From CAYMCO01 sp964388955 (GTDB lineage: Bacteria; Chloroflexota; Anaerolineae; Anaerolineales; E44-bin32), in contig CAYMCO010000024.1 of NCBI GenBank assembly GCA_964388955.1, positions 1-64,000 of the forward strand: DNA of 64,000 bases, in the 5' to 3' direction. Below the pieces are notes generated by a model. The model was given only the letters and a program-made list of their open reading frames with translations, had not been told where the DNA came from and did no database searches. A program made the position numbers and the translations under genes. Positions 28,501 to 37,223 of the stretch are shown here, in pieces; positions within the stretch are counted from its first letter, which is position 1; each line of letters opens with the position of its first letter.

Positions 28501-29035
28501 GCTGTATCTCAAGGCCGGCAAGCAGGATGCGGCAATAGAGCTCATGCGCCGGGCGCATGAGACGCTGGAGGAAGGCCACCGAGATCCCTACTTCGGGGCC
28601 TTGATGCTCTACTTTCAAACCGCGGTGATGCTCGGCGCCGGTGAAGTGCGGCAGGCGCTGGCCGTGGCCCAGGAGAACCTGCGTTACATGGAAGGAGGGG
28701 GCCTCCGGCTTCTCAAGCCGGATCTGTTGGCGCTGCAAAGCAAAGCCCAGAGAGAATTGGGAATGTCGCAAGCGGCGTGGGATTCCCTGGTTGCCGGACT
28801 TGAGCTGGCAGAGAAGATCGATGCGAAGCGCGCCATGATGCAGGTCCTCCCCCCTCTATTGGAAATGTCACGCCAGTTCGGAGATCAAACCCAAACCGCG
28901 CACATTAAGCGGAAGGCGTCGGAGCTCGTGGACTATCTGCTGGAGAATATCGACGAGCCGGACCTGCGTGTGTCCTTTCTCGGCCTGCCGGAAGTGAAAT
29001 TGATGCGTGGCACCCTGGAAGTCAACGCCGAATAG
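25550..29035 (+). CDS. Class III cyclase-domain / AAA-type ATPase / TPR regulator
   Basis: A protein of about 1160 residues. An N-terminal adenylate/guanylate cyclase domain has RVVTMLFCDVKGSTRMAEQL split by the metal Asp, GDALLAFFGAP and YTAMGDAANLAARME, so catalytic residues appear present. A CyaA/LAL-like ATPase module follows with P-loop IGEAGLGKSRL and Walker B LTLVLDDLHWADD. The rest is TPR repeats. No DNA-binding domain is visible. The frame opens at 25472, but ATG 25550 or 25571 is more natural. It probably shares a unit with the receiver-reductase fusion 27 bases downstream. Confidence 0.82.
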   Translation: MFNSDNYMPESFAEKLTAARQSHAMQGERRVVTMLFCDVKGSTRMAEQLDPEEWAEIMHEAFQYLVRPVYRYEGTVARLMGDALLAFFGAPIAHENDPERAVRAGLDILRQVKPYCDEIRGAYGMDFNVRIGINTGPVVVGEIGSDLAMEYTAMGDAANLAARMEQTAIPGSVQISEHTHKLVAPLFEFEPLGEIAVKGKGQPVRAFRVLRRKQSPGRTRGLAGLESPLVGRGKEMGVLRAALADLDAGRGGIVCLIGEAGLGKSRLIEEAKRDGLAGGVHGRPWITGRGISYDMGRPYAVTQQLLRDLTGVLEGDSEAAARAKIERALEPVASEDRGDVAAAIEMLLGVGEQSELTILEGEALKRKLLAAVEKAVAAVAGKGGLTLVLDDLHWADDASVEMVLHLFRLANRSPVLFLCAFRPHRHSAGWRVKLGAETDYPHRYQEVQLAPLTTEDSDHLVSSLLEIADLPASVREIILRKAEGNPFFVEEVIRTLMEEEVLVRSQDGAHWVAARPIEEIVIPDNLQALLVSRIDRLAEEVRSTLQYAAVIGRSFHLQVLELVTQMHDQLDEHLNVLQRVELIREVARLPEVEYVFRHELTRDAAYKTILRRQRRQFHRQVGEALERLYPTRLEEFASRLAHHFDQAGDDEKALRYSRLAGDAAARLYANVEAIEHYSKAIQLARKQGAPRDGLRHLYLSRGRAYEVSGRYDEALENYQELEVIGRQAADTRLELAALIPQVTILAIPTARMDHARAQELAERALRLAEESGDPRGQSKALWNMLLLARFGGDSEKARAAGERALEIAEENNLPEETAYAAQDLALVYMGFGELEKTLTLLDQAAQIWRELGNLPMLADGLGGSAFALLERGEYDRAMQNAEEAAAVSESIDNRWGLGYSRMVLSFVQLERGQISKAIRVMREAEEIGNRGNFIATSAIVPAVLAWIYASFGDVEAGFPLIERASDAASRVETYQARVLMFKSWLYLKAGKQDAAIELMRRAHETLEEGHRDPYFGALMLYFQTAVMLGAGEVRQALAVAQENLRYMEGGGLRLLKPDLLALQSKAQRELGMSQAAWDSLVAGLELAEKIDAKRAMMQVLPPLLEMSRQFGDQTQTAHIKRKASELVDYLLENIDEPDLRVSFLGLPEVKLMRGTLEVNAE

Positions 29036-29062
29036 AAAGTCGGAGAAGAAGGAGCAGATCCC

Positions 29063-30727
29063 TTGGCCAAGCCAATCATATTGACCCTCGACGATGAACC
29101 ACAGGTCCTGAACGCCATTGGGCGGGATCTGCGGGCGCATTACGGAGGAGACTACCGAATTCTCAAAGCCGAATCGGGTGCGGAGGCGCTGGACGCGGTG
29201 CAGGAGATCAAGCGGCGCGGCGACGCGATCGCAATCTTCCTTGTGGACCAGCGTATGCCCGAGATGAGCGGCACGGAATTTCTCGAGCAGGCGCGCGAAC
29301 TTTTCCCACAAGCGCGCAAGGTGCTGCTCACCGCGTATGCGGATACCGAGGCCGCCATCACCAGCATCAACACCATCGGGCTCGACCACTATCTGATGAA
29401 GCCGTGGCACCCGCCGGAGCAGAATCTATACCCTATCTTGGATGACCTGCTGGGGGATTGGGCAGCCACGGTCGTGATGCCATACAAGGGGATCCGGGTT
29501 GTTGGGACGCGCTGGTCCGCCAGCAGCCACCGGGTGAAGGATTTCCTGGCCCGCAACCAGGTGCCCTATCAGTGGTACGACCTGGAGAAGAACCAGGAAG
29601 GGCGAACGATGGCCGAGGGGGTGAAAGACGCGGGGCATCGCCTTCCGCTGGTGTTCTTCCCGGATGGGGAGACATTGACCGATCCCGACAACCGCACCCT
29701 GGCGGAGACGGCCGGCTTGACCGTCGAAGCCAAGCAGCCCTTTTATGACCTGATCATCGTCGGCGGCGGGCCCGCCGGGTTGGCCGCAGCCGTCTACGGT
29801 TCCTCGGAGGGGCTGCGCACCGTGATGGTTGAGAAGGAAGGGATAGGGGGCCAGGCGGGAACCAGCGCCCGGATCGAGAACTACCTGGGCTTCCCCAAGG
29901 GTCTGAGCGGCGCCGACCTGGCCCGGCGGGCGGCCACCCAGGCCAAGCGATTGGGGGCCGAGATCCTGACCGCGCAGGAGGTCGTGTCCATCCGGGCAAA
30001 TGACCCGTATCGGCTGGCCATGCTGGAGGATGGCACCGAGCTGAGTTGTCACGCCATGCTGATCACATCCGGAGTGGAAGTGCGGCGGCTCAAAGCTCCC
30101 GGGGTGGAGGAACTCACCGGGGCCGGCGTCTATTACGGAGCAGCGGTCACCGAGGCCGCCAGCTACCGGGGGGAGCGCGTATTTGTGGTGGGCGGCGCCA
30201 ATTCGGCGGGGCAGGGCGCGGTCTTTCTCTCCCAGTTCGCCGAGCAGGTGATCATGCTGGTGCGCGGCAGCTCATTGACCACGAGCATGTCCCAATACCT
30301 GATCGATCAGATTGAGGCTACTGACAGTATCGAGGTGATGACGAACACCGTGGTGGAAGAAGCCCTCGGCGGCGATCGTCGTCTCGAATCCGTTCGTGTG
30401 TACCTCAAGGAGAAGGATGAGCGGAAGGAACTGGCCGGCAGGGGGATGTTCATCTTCATCGGAGCGGTCCCGCGCACCGAGTTCATCCAAGATGTGATCG
30501 CCTGCGATCCGGCAGGATTCATCCTCACCGGGCCCGACCTGATGGAGAATGGCAAGCGGCCCAAGGGTTGGACTTCCCAGCGCGACCCCTATCTGCTGGA
30601 GACCAGCCTGCCAGGGGTGTTTGCGGCCGGGGACGTGCGCCACGGCTCCGTAAAGCGGGTAGCGACAGCGATTGGAGAGGGATCTGCCTGCCTGCAGTCC
30701 ATCCACCGCTACCTGGCGACTGTCTAA
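29063..30727 (+). CDS. Receiver domain / glutaredoxin-like / thioredoxin reductase-like fusion
   Basis: A 554-residue three-part protein. Residues 1-130 are a response-regulator receiver with phospho-acceptor Asp62 (FLVDQRMPE) and Lys in LMKPWHPP. Residues about 144-216 have a glutaredoxin-like fold. Residues about 226-554 are a TrxR-like FAD/NADPH oxidoreductase with IIVGGGPAGLAAAVYG, GQAGTSARIENYLGFP and VVGGANSAGQGA. Both expected redox pairs are missing: the glutaredoxin site reads SASSH and the reductase site reads YYGAAVTE instead of a CxxC. Start is TTG with GAAGGAGCAG upstream. It may transmit a signal or reduce something other than thioredoxin. Confidence 0.85.
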   Translation: MAKPIILTLDDEPQVLNAIGRDLRAHYGGDYRILKAESGAEALDAVQEIKRRGDAIAIFLVDQRMPEMSGTEFLEQARELFPQARKVLLTAYADTEAAITSINTIGLDHYLMKPWHPPEQNLYPILDDLLGDWAATVVMPYKGIRVVGTRWSASSHRVKDFLARNQVPYQWYDLEKNQEGRTMAEGVKDAGHRLPLVFFPDGETLTDPDNRTLAETAGLTVEAKQPFYDLIIVGGGPAGLAAAVYGSSEGLRTVMVEKEGIGGQAGTSARIENYLGFPKGLSGADLARRAATQAKRLGAEILTAQEVVSIRANDPYRLAMLEDGTELSCHAMLITSGVEVRRLKAPGVEELTGAGVYYGAAVTEAASYRGERVFVVGGANSAGQGAVFLSQFAEQVIMLVRGSSLTTSMSQYLIDQIEATDSIEVMTNTVVEEALGGDRRLESVRVYLKEKDERKELAGRGMFIFIGAVPRTEFIQDVIACDPAGFILTGPDLMENGKRPKGWTSQRDPYLLETSLPGVFAAGDVRHGSVKRVATAIGEGSACLQSIHRYLATV

Positions 30728-30876
30728 TGCTGTCTATGCTCGATTGATAGAGGATTCCCATCATCCAGAGGAGGGCGGGGGATGGCCCGCGTGTGCGGGT
30801 GACGAGCGGATGGTTTCGATGGGGCAATAGGCGACGTGTCTTGAACCGCTGGTTCTGAATACCAAGGAGGCTACAA

Positions 30877-31242
30877 ATGGGACGGCCAACGCACTTCGAA
30901 ATCCTGGCGGAGGATCCGGAGGAAGCGCGCCAGTTCTACACGCAGGTCTTCGGCTGGGAAGCGGAGGACTGGGGTGGTGAGGAGGCATACTGGTTGCTGT
31001 CCACCGGCGAGGAGGGCACCCCCGGGATCAATGGCGCCATCATGGGGCGCCACTTCGATCAGGTGGTGATCAACACCATTGAGATCGAGTCCCTGGAGGA
31101 CACGATGGAGAAGGTCACGCGCGCCGGCGGGAAGGTGGTCAACGAGCCGAATGAAATCCCGGGGGTGGGAACGCATGTGTACTGCGAGGACCCCGAAGGC
31201 AACATGTTTGGCATACTCCAGCCGGCCCCGGAGATGGGATAG
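30877..31242 (+). CDS. VOC (glyoxalase/bleomycin-resistance) superfamily protein
   Basis: A 121-residue single-module VOC protein: FEILAEDPEEARQFYTQVFGW at the N terminus is the usual opening (shown only in part as the strand-helix), and YCEDPEGNMFGILQP closes it with the conserved metal-site Glu region. Members include dioxygenases, isomerases and antibiotic-binding proteins; the specific function cannot be assigned. AAGGAGGCTACAAATG gives a strong start. Confidence 0.82.
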   Translation: MGRPTHFEILAEDPEEARQFYTQVFGWEAEDWGGEEAYWLLSTGEEGTPGINGAIMGRHFDQVVINTIEIESLEDTMEKVTRAGGKVVNEPNEIPGVGTHVYCEDPEGNMFGILQPAPEMG

Positions 31243-31631
31243 ATCCGACCCGGTCCGCCTGGCACAGATCATCCAGCGGCGCAAAAGGGTGTTGGGGTCG
31301 CCGGGTTAGGAGCCGGCATGGGGCGGGGACATCACTCTGACGAATCAGACGGGGTCCGATCTGATATCCCCCGCCACCCTCGCACGGCCCTTTCCGGACT
31401 TGCCGGTGGAACTGTAAGCGACCCAACGGTCGTTGGAAGAAAGCTTGCGGTCGATCGAAGATGAGATCCTGGACCGGGTGGCGGACACGCACCCGGGCGA
31501 AGAATCGGCCTCTGAACATCTGGGCGGGAATGACCTGTCTCGCGTTCGACCCCGGGCTTTGGCCCGTGAACATGAAGAGACGAGTCGGGGTAAGAATGGC
31601 TCGCCCAAGGATGTCCATCAAGGGTAGGTAA
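31243..31631. other. Intergenic region
   Basis: A 64-codon TTG-started frame (31433-31627) is rich in Glu, Arg and Asp but lacks a ribosome binding site and is not accepted. No promoter or terminator was clear. Confidence 0.4.
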
Positions 31632-33503
31632 ATGGAAGGATTCCTCAGAAACGTCCCCCTGTTCGCCGATCTCCCCAAGGCCGATTTGGCGCGCCTTGCC
31701 GAATCCGTGGAGGAGATCAAGCTGGAGAGGGGGCAGGTGCTGTTCGAGCAAGGTGACGCCGGAAAACGGGCCTACGTCATCCGGGAAGGGGAGCTGGAAA
31801 TCCTGAAGGAGGCGGAGGGTCGGGAGGTGCTGCTGGCGGTGCGCAAGCCGGGGGAGGTGATCGGCGAAATGTCCCTGCTGCATGAGGCGCCTCGCTCCGC
31901 CACCGTGCGCGCCAAAGGGCCGGCGCGGTTGTTTGCCATCCGCTTTGATGACTTCGAGAAGCTGCTGGACAACAGCCCCTCCGCCGCCCGAGCGATGCTG
32001 CACACCATTACGGCGCGCTTGAAGTCCACCGAGAAGATGCTGCGCCAAAGCGAGAAGATCGCCCAACTGGGCACACTTACGGCCGGCGTCGCCCACGAAC
32101 TGAACAACCCGGCCGCGGCGGTGCAGCGAGGCGCGGAGCACGTGAAGACGGCGCTCTCGGAGTTTCAGGAGGCGAATCAGAGCCTGGCGGCCCTCGATCT
32201 GAGCCCCGCGCAGCGGGAGCAAATCCGGGAATTGGGGGCCGAAGTGCGTGAGCGCTCCAAGAAACCGTCGCATATGGATGCCCTCACTCGCGGCGATCGG
32301 GAAGCGGAGATGGAGGAATTCCTGGAGGGGGCTGGGATTGAACGCGCCTGGGAGCTCGCCCCGGCCTTTGTCAATGTGGGTCTTGCAGCGGATGAGATGG
32401 GTTCGCTCGCGGAGACCTTCAGCGCGGGGCAGTTCGAGCGCGTCGCCCAGTGGGTCAGCGCCACGTACGCCGTATACAATCTGCTGGAAGAGGTCGAGCA
32501 GGGCGCCAAGCAGATATCCCAGATCGTGAAAGCGCTCAAGACCTACGCCTACCTGGATCAGGCGCCGGTGCAGCTCATCGACGTCCATGAGGGATTGGAC
32601 AACACGCTGATTCTGCTGCGCAGCAAGCTCAAGAAGGGCATCACGGTAAAGCGTGCCTACGATGAGGGCATTCCGCGCATCGAGGCCTACGGGTCGGAAT
32701 TGAACCAGGTGTGGACCAATCTGCTGGATAACGCGATCGACGCCTTGGAGGGGGAGGGTGAGATCGAAATTCGGACGCGCCGGCAAGGGAGCTGGGTGGT
32801 CGTCGAGATCGAGGATAACGGCCCCGGGATACCCGAGGAGATCCAAGGCCGGATCTTCGATCCCTTCTTCACCACCAAGGGTCCGGGGAAGGGCACCGGT
32901 CTGGGCCTGGACATCAGCTACAATATCATAGTCCAGCGCCACCATGGTGACATTCGCCTGACCTCCCGGCCCGGCAGGACGTGCTTCGAGGTGTGGCTGC
33001 CGGTGGATTTGAAGGCGGTGGAATCCGGTAAGGTGGCGGTTCCGGGCATGGAGCCCATGGGAGACGAAGAGAAGCTGGGGGTGCTGCGGACGGCCCACAC
33101 CATCGCGGTGGTCGGCATCTCGACGCGCGAGGATCGTCCGGCGCATTACGTTCCTGCCTACCTGCAGGCGCATGGCTATCACATCATCCCCATTCATCCG
33201 AGCGCTGGAACCGTATTGGGGGAAGAGGCTGTGCCGTCTCTGGAACAAGTGAAGGATCCGGTGGACGTGGTTCTGCTTTTCAAGCGCTCCCAGGATGTGC
33301 CCCCCTATATCGACCAGGCGATCGCGATCGGCGCAGATGTGATCTGGATGCAGGAGGGAATTGTGAATGAAGGAGCCGCGGCGAAGGCGCGCCAGGCGGG
33401 CCTGACGGTCATCATGGATTCCTGCATGCGCATTGAGCATCAACGCCTGATCGCCAGCGCTTCCCGGGAGACACCTCCGATGGCTGGCACCTCCCAGGAC
33501 TGA
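31632..33503 (+). CDS. Cyclic-nucleotide-binding / histidine kinase / CoA-binding fusion
   Basis: A 623-residue soluble sensor kinase. Residues about 8-125 form a cNMP-binding domain (FEQGDAGKRAYVIREGELEI, GEVIGEMSLL, PRSATVRA). A HisKA segment has phosphoacceptor His155 in GVAHELNNP, and the HATPase_c domain (about 355-460) shows NLLDNAIDAL, EDNGPGIP and GTGLGL. Unusually, residues about 482-605 are a YccU-type CoA-binding Rossmann domain (TIAVVGISTREDRPAHYV, then GADVIWMQEGIVNE). No receiver is attached. It starts a likely pair with the DUF3307 gene nine bases downstream. Confidence 0.88.
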   Translation: MEGFLRNVPLFADLPKADLARLAESVEEIKLERGQVLFEQGDAGKRAYVIREGELEILKEAEGREVLLAVRKPGEVIGEMSLLHEAPRSATVRAKGPARLFAIRFDDFEKLLDNSPSAARAMLHTITARLKSTEKMLRQSEKIAQLGTLTAGVAHELNNPAAAVQRGAEHVKTALSEFQEANQSLAALDLSPAQREQIRELGAEVRERSKKPSHMDALTRGDREAEMEEFLEGAGIERAWELAPAFVNVGLAADEMGSLAETFSAGQFERVAQWVSATYAVYNLLEEVEQGAKQISQIVKALKTYAYLDQAPVQLIDVHEGLDNTLILLRSKLKKGITVKRAYDEGIPRIEAYGSELNQVWTNLLDNAIDALEGEGEIEIRTRRQGSWVVVEIEDNGPGIPEEIQGRIFDPFFTTKGPGKGTGLGLDISYNIIVQRHHGDIRLTSRPGRTCFEVWLPVDLKAVESGKVAVPGMEPMGDEEKLGVLRTAHTIAVVGISTREDRPAHYVPAYLQAHGYHIIPIHPSAGTVLGEEAVPSLEQVKDPVDVVLLFKRSQDVPPYIDQAIAIGADVIWMQEGIVNEGAAAKARQAGLTVIMDSCMRIEHQRLIASASRETPPMAGTSQD

Positions 33504-33512
33504 GGGCGGGGG

Positions 33513-34169
33513 ATGTTCTGGCGCCTGCTGTTTGCTCATTTCCTCGCGGATTACCCGCTGCAACCCGATTGGTTGGTGGCGCGCAAGGCCAACGTCTGGG
33601 CCGTGGGGCTGCACGTCTCCATCCACGGTGTCACCTCCCTTATTCTGTTGGGGGTGGGGCTCAGCCGGGTTTGGCTCCCGCTGCTCGTCTTGGTTGGGAT
33701 ACATTTCGGCATGGACTGGTTCCGGATCCACGTGACCTCCTTTTGGGGGAAGCGCAAGAAGGTGGCGTACGTCGTTGATCAAATCCTGCATGTGGTCGTG
33801 ATCGGTCTCATCGCCACCTGGGCCGCGCGCCGGGTGGGGTCTGAGGCGCCCTTTGCTATCGAGCGTTGGCCGATTTACGCGACCGGCTTGCTGCTGGCGA
33901 CCTACGTATGGTTCATTTCCGAGCGCATCTTCAACGCCCAGGACACCCGCTATGTGGCGCTGCTGAACGCGCAACTCTGGCCGCGCATGCTGGTGCGCGG
34001 CACACTCTTCGCACTGCTCTTGGTGGCAGGCACACTCTTCAAGCCCGAGGCGAGAGCCATCGCTCTGGGCGTGCCTTATCGGTCGGAGGATTTCGGTCGC
34101 AAGACGCTCATGACCGATCTTGCCGTGAGCGCGGTGACCGCACTGGTGGTGCTGCTCATCGTTCCATAG
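33513..34169 (+). CDS. DUF3307 membrane protein
   Basis: A 218-residue membrane protein with about six helices. The DUF3307 pattern is seen at the N terminus: LFAHFLADYPLQPDWLVARK, then GLHVSIHGV and HFGMDWFRI. The family has no established function. It follows the fusion kinase after nine bases, so co-transcription is likely; a link between kinase signalling and this membrane protein is only inferred. Confidence 0.82.
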   Translation: MFWRLLFAHFLADYPLQPDWLVARKANVWAVGLHVSIHGVTSLILLGVGLSRVWLPLLVLVGIHFGMDWFRIHVTSFWGKRKKVAYVVDQILHVVVIGLIATWAARRVGSEAPFAIERWPIYATGLLLATYVWFISERIFNAQDTRYVALLNAQLWPRMLVRGTLFALLLVAGTLFKPEARAIALGVPYRSEDFGRKTLMTDLAVSAVTALVVLLIVP

Positions 34170-34865
34170 CGGCCAATCTGGTGGTGTGCCGTGAAATCTG
34201 CGCTTTGCGCAGTGCGCTTCCAGCCGTCAGCCTCCAGCACTGGGCATTCGACTCTCCAGCAATAACGCGAAATTCAGCTTCGCCGCTCGCCTGCGCATGC
34301 GCCAAGAGCGGAGCGCGTATTCCCACTGCAGGCTATGCCTTGGCCGTGAACTTTCGCGAGTGACCAGCGAAACTGCGCGCAAGTCCGACTGCCCGATCCA
34401 CGCCGAGATGTTGTTGGTATCCCATTTCCGGGGAGCATTGATCGGATGCATGCCACTGGGCGCACATCTGGATACACCTCGTGGTTTCACCACTCGGCAC
34501 TCGATATGCGCCTCTGCTTGTCAGCAGGCCTGGAAAAGACGCATCTCGAGTAGCGCCGACCTCCGGCGAGGCGCGTATCGAGAGGTGCGGCTTGGAATCG
34601 AAATCATCGCTCATGGTAGTTGAAGATGGAGTCGAGGGGAAGGTTGCCCCCAAGGATGAAATACAACCAAGGGCTCTGTCGATTTGCCTACTGGCCTTTT
34701 TGTGCTATCCTGTCGTTAGGCTGGAGCAAAATCTATTATGCAGAATCAAAACCGTACGAGCCAGCTCCGGGCGCATCGCAGGAGGCGGCAAGAGCGACGG
34801 GATGGATCCGACCTTGGTGTCGCCACATCCTGAACGAAACTGCGGGGGAGCGGGACATCACACGC
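34170..34865. other. Intergenic region before the first IclR gene
   Basis: About 700 bases with no recognisable gene; open frames continuing into the IclR gene (from 34481 and 34620) look non-coding before 34866. A weak promoter candidate is TTGCCT (34684-34689), 16 bases, TATCCT (34706-34711). A TTAGGCTGG at 34716 resembles the -10 region of the second IclR gene. Confidence 0.4.
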
Positions 34866-35654
34866 GTGGACGAATACAAGGCCCCGGGCGAGGGGCGTTA
34901 CTTCATCAAGAGCGTGGAGGCCGCGCTGAGGGTGGCCGAAAGCTTTCTGCGTGTGGAGGAGCCGAGGCTCGAGTTGAGCGAGATCAGCCGGATGACGGGC
35001 TACAACGTCAACCGCGTCTTCCGGGTGCTGAGCACGCTCGCCGATCTGGGGTATATCTGGAAGCACGAAGACGGGACGGGCTATAGCTTGGGGGCGGGCT
35101 TTCTCGCGCTGGGCGAGCGGGTGCGCGGCTGGGCCGACCTGCAGGATCTGGGTCAGCCGTATCTCACCGAGATGGTGGAGGCGACTCAGGATGCGGCGCA
35201 TGTTTACTCCTTGCTTGGGAAAGAGCTGGTATGCGTCGAGCGCCGGGTGGGGAGCTATATGGTCCAGGCGGCCGGCCCCGTTGGGGAGCGCATTCCCCTG
35301 CACATCGGCCCCGCCAAGATCGCGCTCGCGGCCATGCCCGCAAACGAGATCGTTTCCTATCTCTCCAGCGTGCGCTTGGAACCCTTCACGGAGAACACCG
35401 TCACCGATCGGCATGCGCTGGAGGCGCAGTTGGCGCAAATGAAATCCCAGGGCTATTGGGTGGATCATGAGGAGTTCGAAATCGGCTGTCACGCAGTGGC
35501 GTCCGCCGTGTGTGACCACCGCGGCCAGCCGATCGGCGCTTTTGTCCTCGCCATCCCCAGTGCGCGGTATTCGACGGAGCGAGAGGAGCGAGCGGTCCGG
35601 TTGACTTTGAGTGCGGCGGAGATGCTGTCCCGCCAGTTCGGATTCCGGGGCTGA
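34866..35654 (+). CDS. IclR family transcriptional regulator (copy 1)
   Basis: A 262-residue regulator with an N-terminal winged helix-turn-helix (about residues 12-70; LSEISRMTGYNVNRVFRVLS) and the C-terminal GAF-like effector domain (IGPAKIALAAM, then HEEFEIGCHAVASAV). IclR proteins usually control catabolic genes and respond to a pathway metabolite. The open frame starts at 34620, but GTG 34866 fits the family length and follows GGGGGAG. It lies immediately upstream of an amidinotransferase and an isochorismatase-family gene, its probable targets. Two paralogues occur in the next 7 kb. Confidence 0.88.
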   Translation: MDEYKAPGEGRYFIKSVEAALRVAESFLRVEEPRLELSEISRMTGYNVNRVFRVLSTLADLGYIWKHEDGTGYSLGAGFLALGERVRGWADLQDLGQPYLTEMVEATQDAAHVYSLLGKELVCVERRVGSYMVQAAGPVGERIPLHIGPAKIALAAMPANEIVSYLSSVRLEPFTENTVTDRHALEAQLAQMKSQGYWVDHEEFEIGCHAVASAVCDHRGQPIGAFVLAIPSARYSTEREERAVRLTLSAAEMLSRQFGFRG

Positions 35655-35809
35655 GTATGGGATGCCCGGGGGGTCCAAAGGAGAGTCGGAGAAAGGACGC
35701 CTTGAACATATGACGACGTTCCATGAACCGGAGGTCCGGGGCAGCAGATCCGGGGCCTTCCGGGGAGGCCAGTCATCGAGGAGCTTTTCACTGAGAGAGG
35801 ACAAACCAA

Positions 35810-36973
35810 ATGGCGAAAATGGTGAATTCGTGGAACGAGTGGGATCCCTTGAAGCGGGTGATCGTCGGGACGGCAACGGGCACGCAGTTGCCGGCGCCCG
35901 AGCCCGCCTGGCAGTATCATGCCCCCAAGGCGGGCCTGCCGTTGGGTACGTGGGGGATGTTTCCCCAAGATATGGTGGATGTGGCCAATGAGAAGATCGA
36001 TGCTTTCTGCAAGCTGATGGAAGGCAGAGGCATCACCGTCGATCGCATCAAACCGCATCCGGTGATGTTGGAGCCGCGCGCCGTCTCGACTCCCGATTGG
36101 ACCCAGTTGAATATGCGCGGAACATCCAATCCCAGGGACCTGTTCCTGGTGGCTGGCAACGAGATCATGGAGGCGCCGGGCACCAAGCGGTCTCGCTACT
36201 ACGAATACCTCAATCTGCGCCCCATATTCGAACGCTACTTTAAGGAGGAACCCGAATTCCTTTGGACCTCAGCCCCGCGGCCTCGCTTGACGGACGATTC
36301 ATATGTCCCAAACTACTATTACCTCTTCGACCATGTGTGGAGCGACGAGGAGAGACAGCGGCGGTTGCACAACTGGGAATTTCAGCTGACCGAGAAGGAG
36401 CCGCTTTGGGACGCGGCCGACGCGATGCGTTTTGGGAAAGACATCTTCTGGCAGCGCTCGTCGGTGACCAATCGGGGCGGCATGGACTGGGTGAAGCGCT
36501 ATTTTGAGCCCAAGGGCCTGCGCATTCATCCGGTGACCTTCGATGAGCACGAGCACCCATGGCACATCGATGTCAATCTGGTGCCAATCCGCCCGGGCCT
36601 GGCGATGTACAATCCCGACTGGCCGCCGGTGGACGAAGGGATATGGGAGCTTTTCAGGATCAATGACTGGGAGCTGGTCCCGGCGGCAAGACCCAGCCAC
36701 TACTATGACCACCCGATCACCCAATTGGGAGGGGAGTATGAAGGCCCCTCATGGATCTCGATGAACACTTTCGCCCTTGAGCCGAACACGGTTTGTGTGG
36801 AGGCGCACGAGCCGGAGTATATCGAGCAGCTTACGAAGCTGGGCGTGGATGTGATCCCGGTGGACTATGCGGATGTGGCGCCCTTCGGCGGGGAACTGCA
36901 CTGCACCACCCTCGACGTCAATCGCGATGGGGGGCTGCAGGACTATTTCCCGAAGCAGGTGCCCGGATTCTAG
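35810..36973 (+). CDS. Arginine:glycine-type amidinotransferase (copy 1)
   Basis: A 387-residue member of the amidinotransferase (AGAT/StrB1) family, which moves an amidino group from arginine to an amine acceptor through a Cys-amidino intermediate. The catalytic triad is in place: Asp201 in WDAADAMRFGKDIF, His252 in WHID and Cys365 in LHCTTLDV. The N terminus has NSWNEWDPLKRVIVG and the C terminus DYFPKQVPGF, shared with three paralogues downstream. The acceptor may be glycine or another amine; residues after WHID (VNLVPI) differ between copies. It is preceded by GAGAGAGGA and followed by the isochorismatase-family gene. Confidence 0.9.
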   Translation: MAKMVNSWNEWDPLKRVIVGTATGTQLPAPEPAWQYHAPKAGLPLGTWGMFPQDMVDVANEKIDAFCKLMEGRGITVDRIKPHPVMLEPRAVSTPDWTQLNMRGTSNPRDLFLVAGNEIMEAPGTKRSRYYEYLNLRPIFERYFKEEPEFLWTSAPRPRLTDDSYVPNYYYLFDHVWSDEERQRRLHNWEFQLTEKEPLWDAADAMRFGKDIFWQRSSVTNRGGMDWVKRYFEPKGLRIHPVTFDEHEHPWHIDVNLVPIRPGLAMYNPDWPPVDEGIWELFRINDWELVPAARPSHYYDHPITQLGGEYEGPSWISMNTFALEPNTVCVEAHEPEYIEQLTKLGVDVIPVDYADVAPFGGELHCTTLDVNRDGGLQDYFPKQVPGF

Positions 36974-37223
36974 GCACGCTGGCTGGGCAAGCCGGGGGGG
37001 GTCGGTTCGATCACGCCAGTGGCCGGGTGGGCCGGAGGAGCGCAGCCCCCGCTCCCGCCGGCGGCCGAGCCGGCGGATCAGCCAGCATGGCCGGCGCGCG
37101 CTTGCTCTCCGGATGAGGATACGCATGGCCCGGGGGTGATCTGCGGGTCAACCGGCCGCCCGCAGGGAGATGGCCTGGGGGCGTGGCCGGGAGGCTTGGA
37201 ATGTTCCGATGTGGGAGTGAGGG

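Noticed and set aside
31433..31627. A 64-codon acidic ORF before the fusion kinase
   Set aside because: TTG start without ribosome binding site and no recognisable sequence pattern.
31332..33974. An 880-codon open frame antisense to the fusion kinase
   Set aside because: His/Pro/Arg-rich translation without domains; the plus strand has several intact domains.
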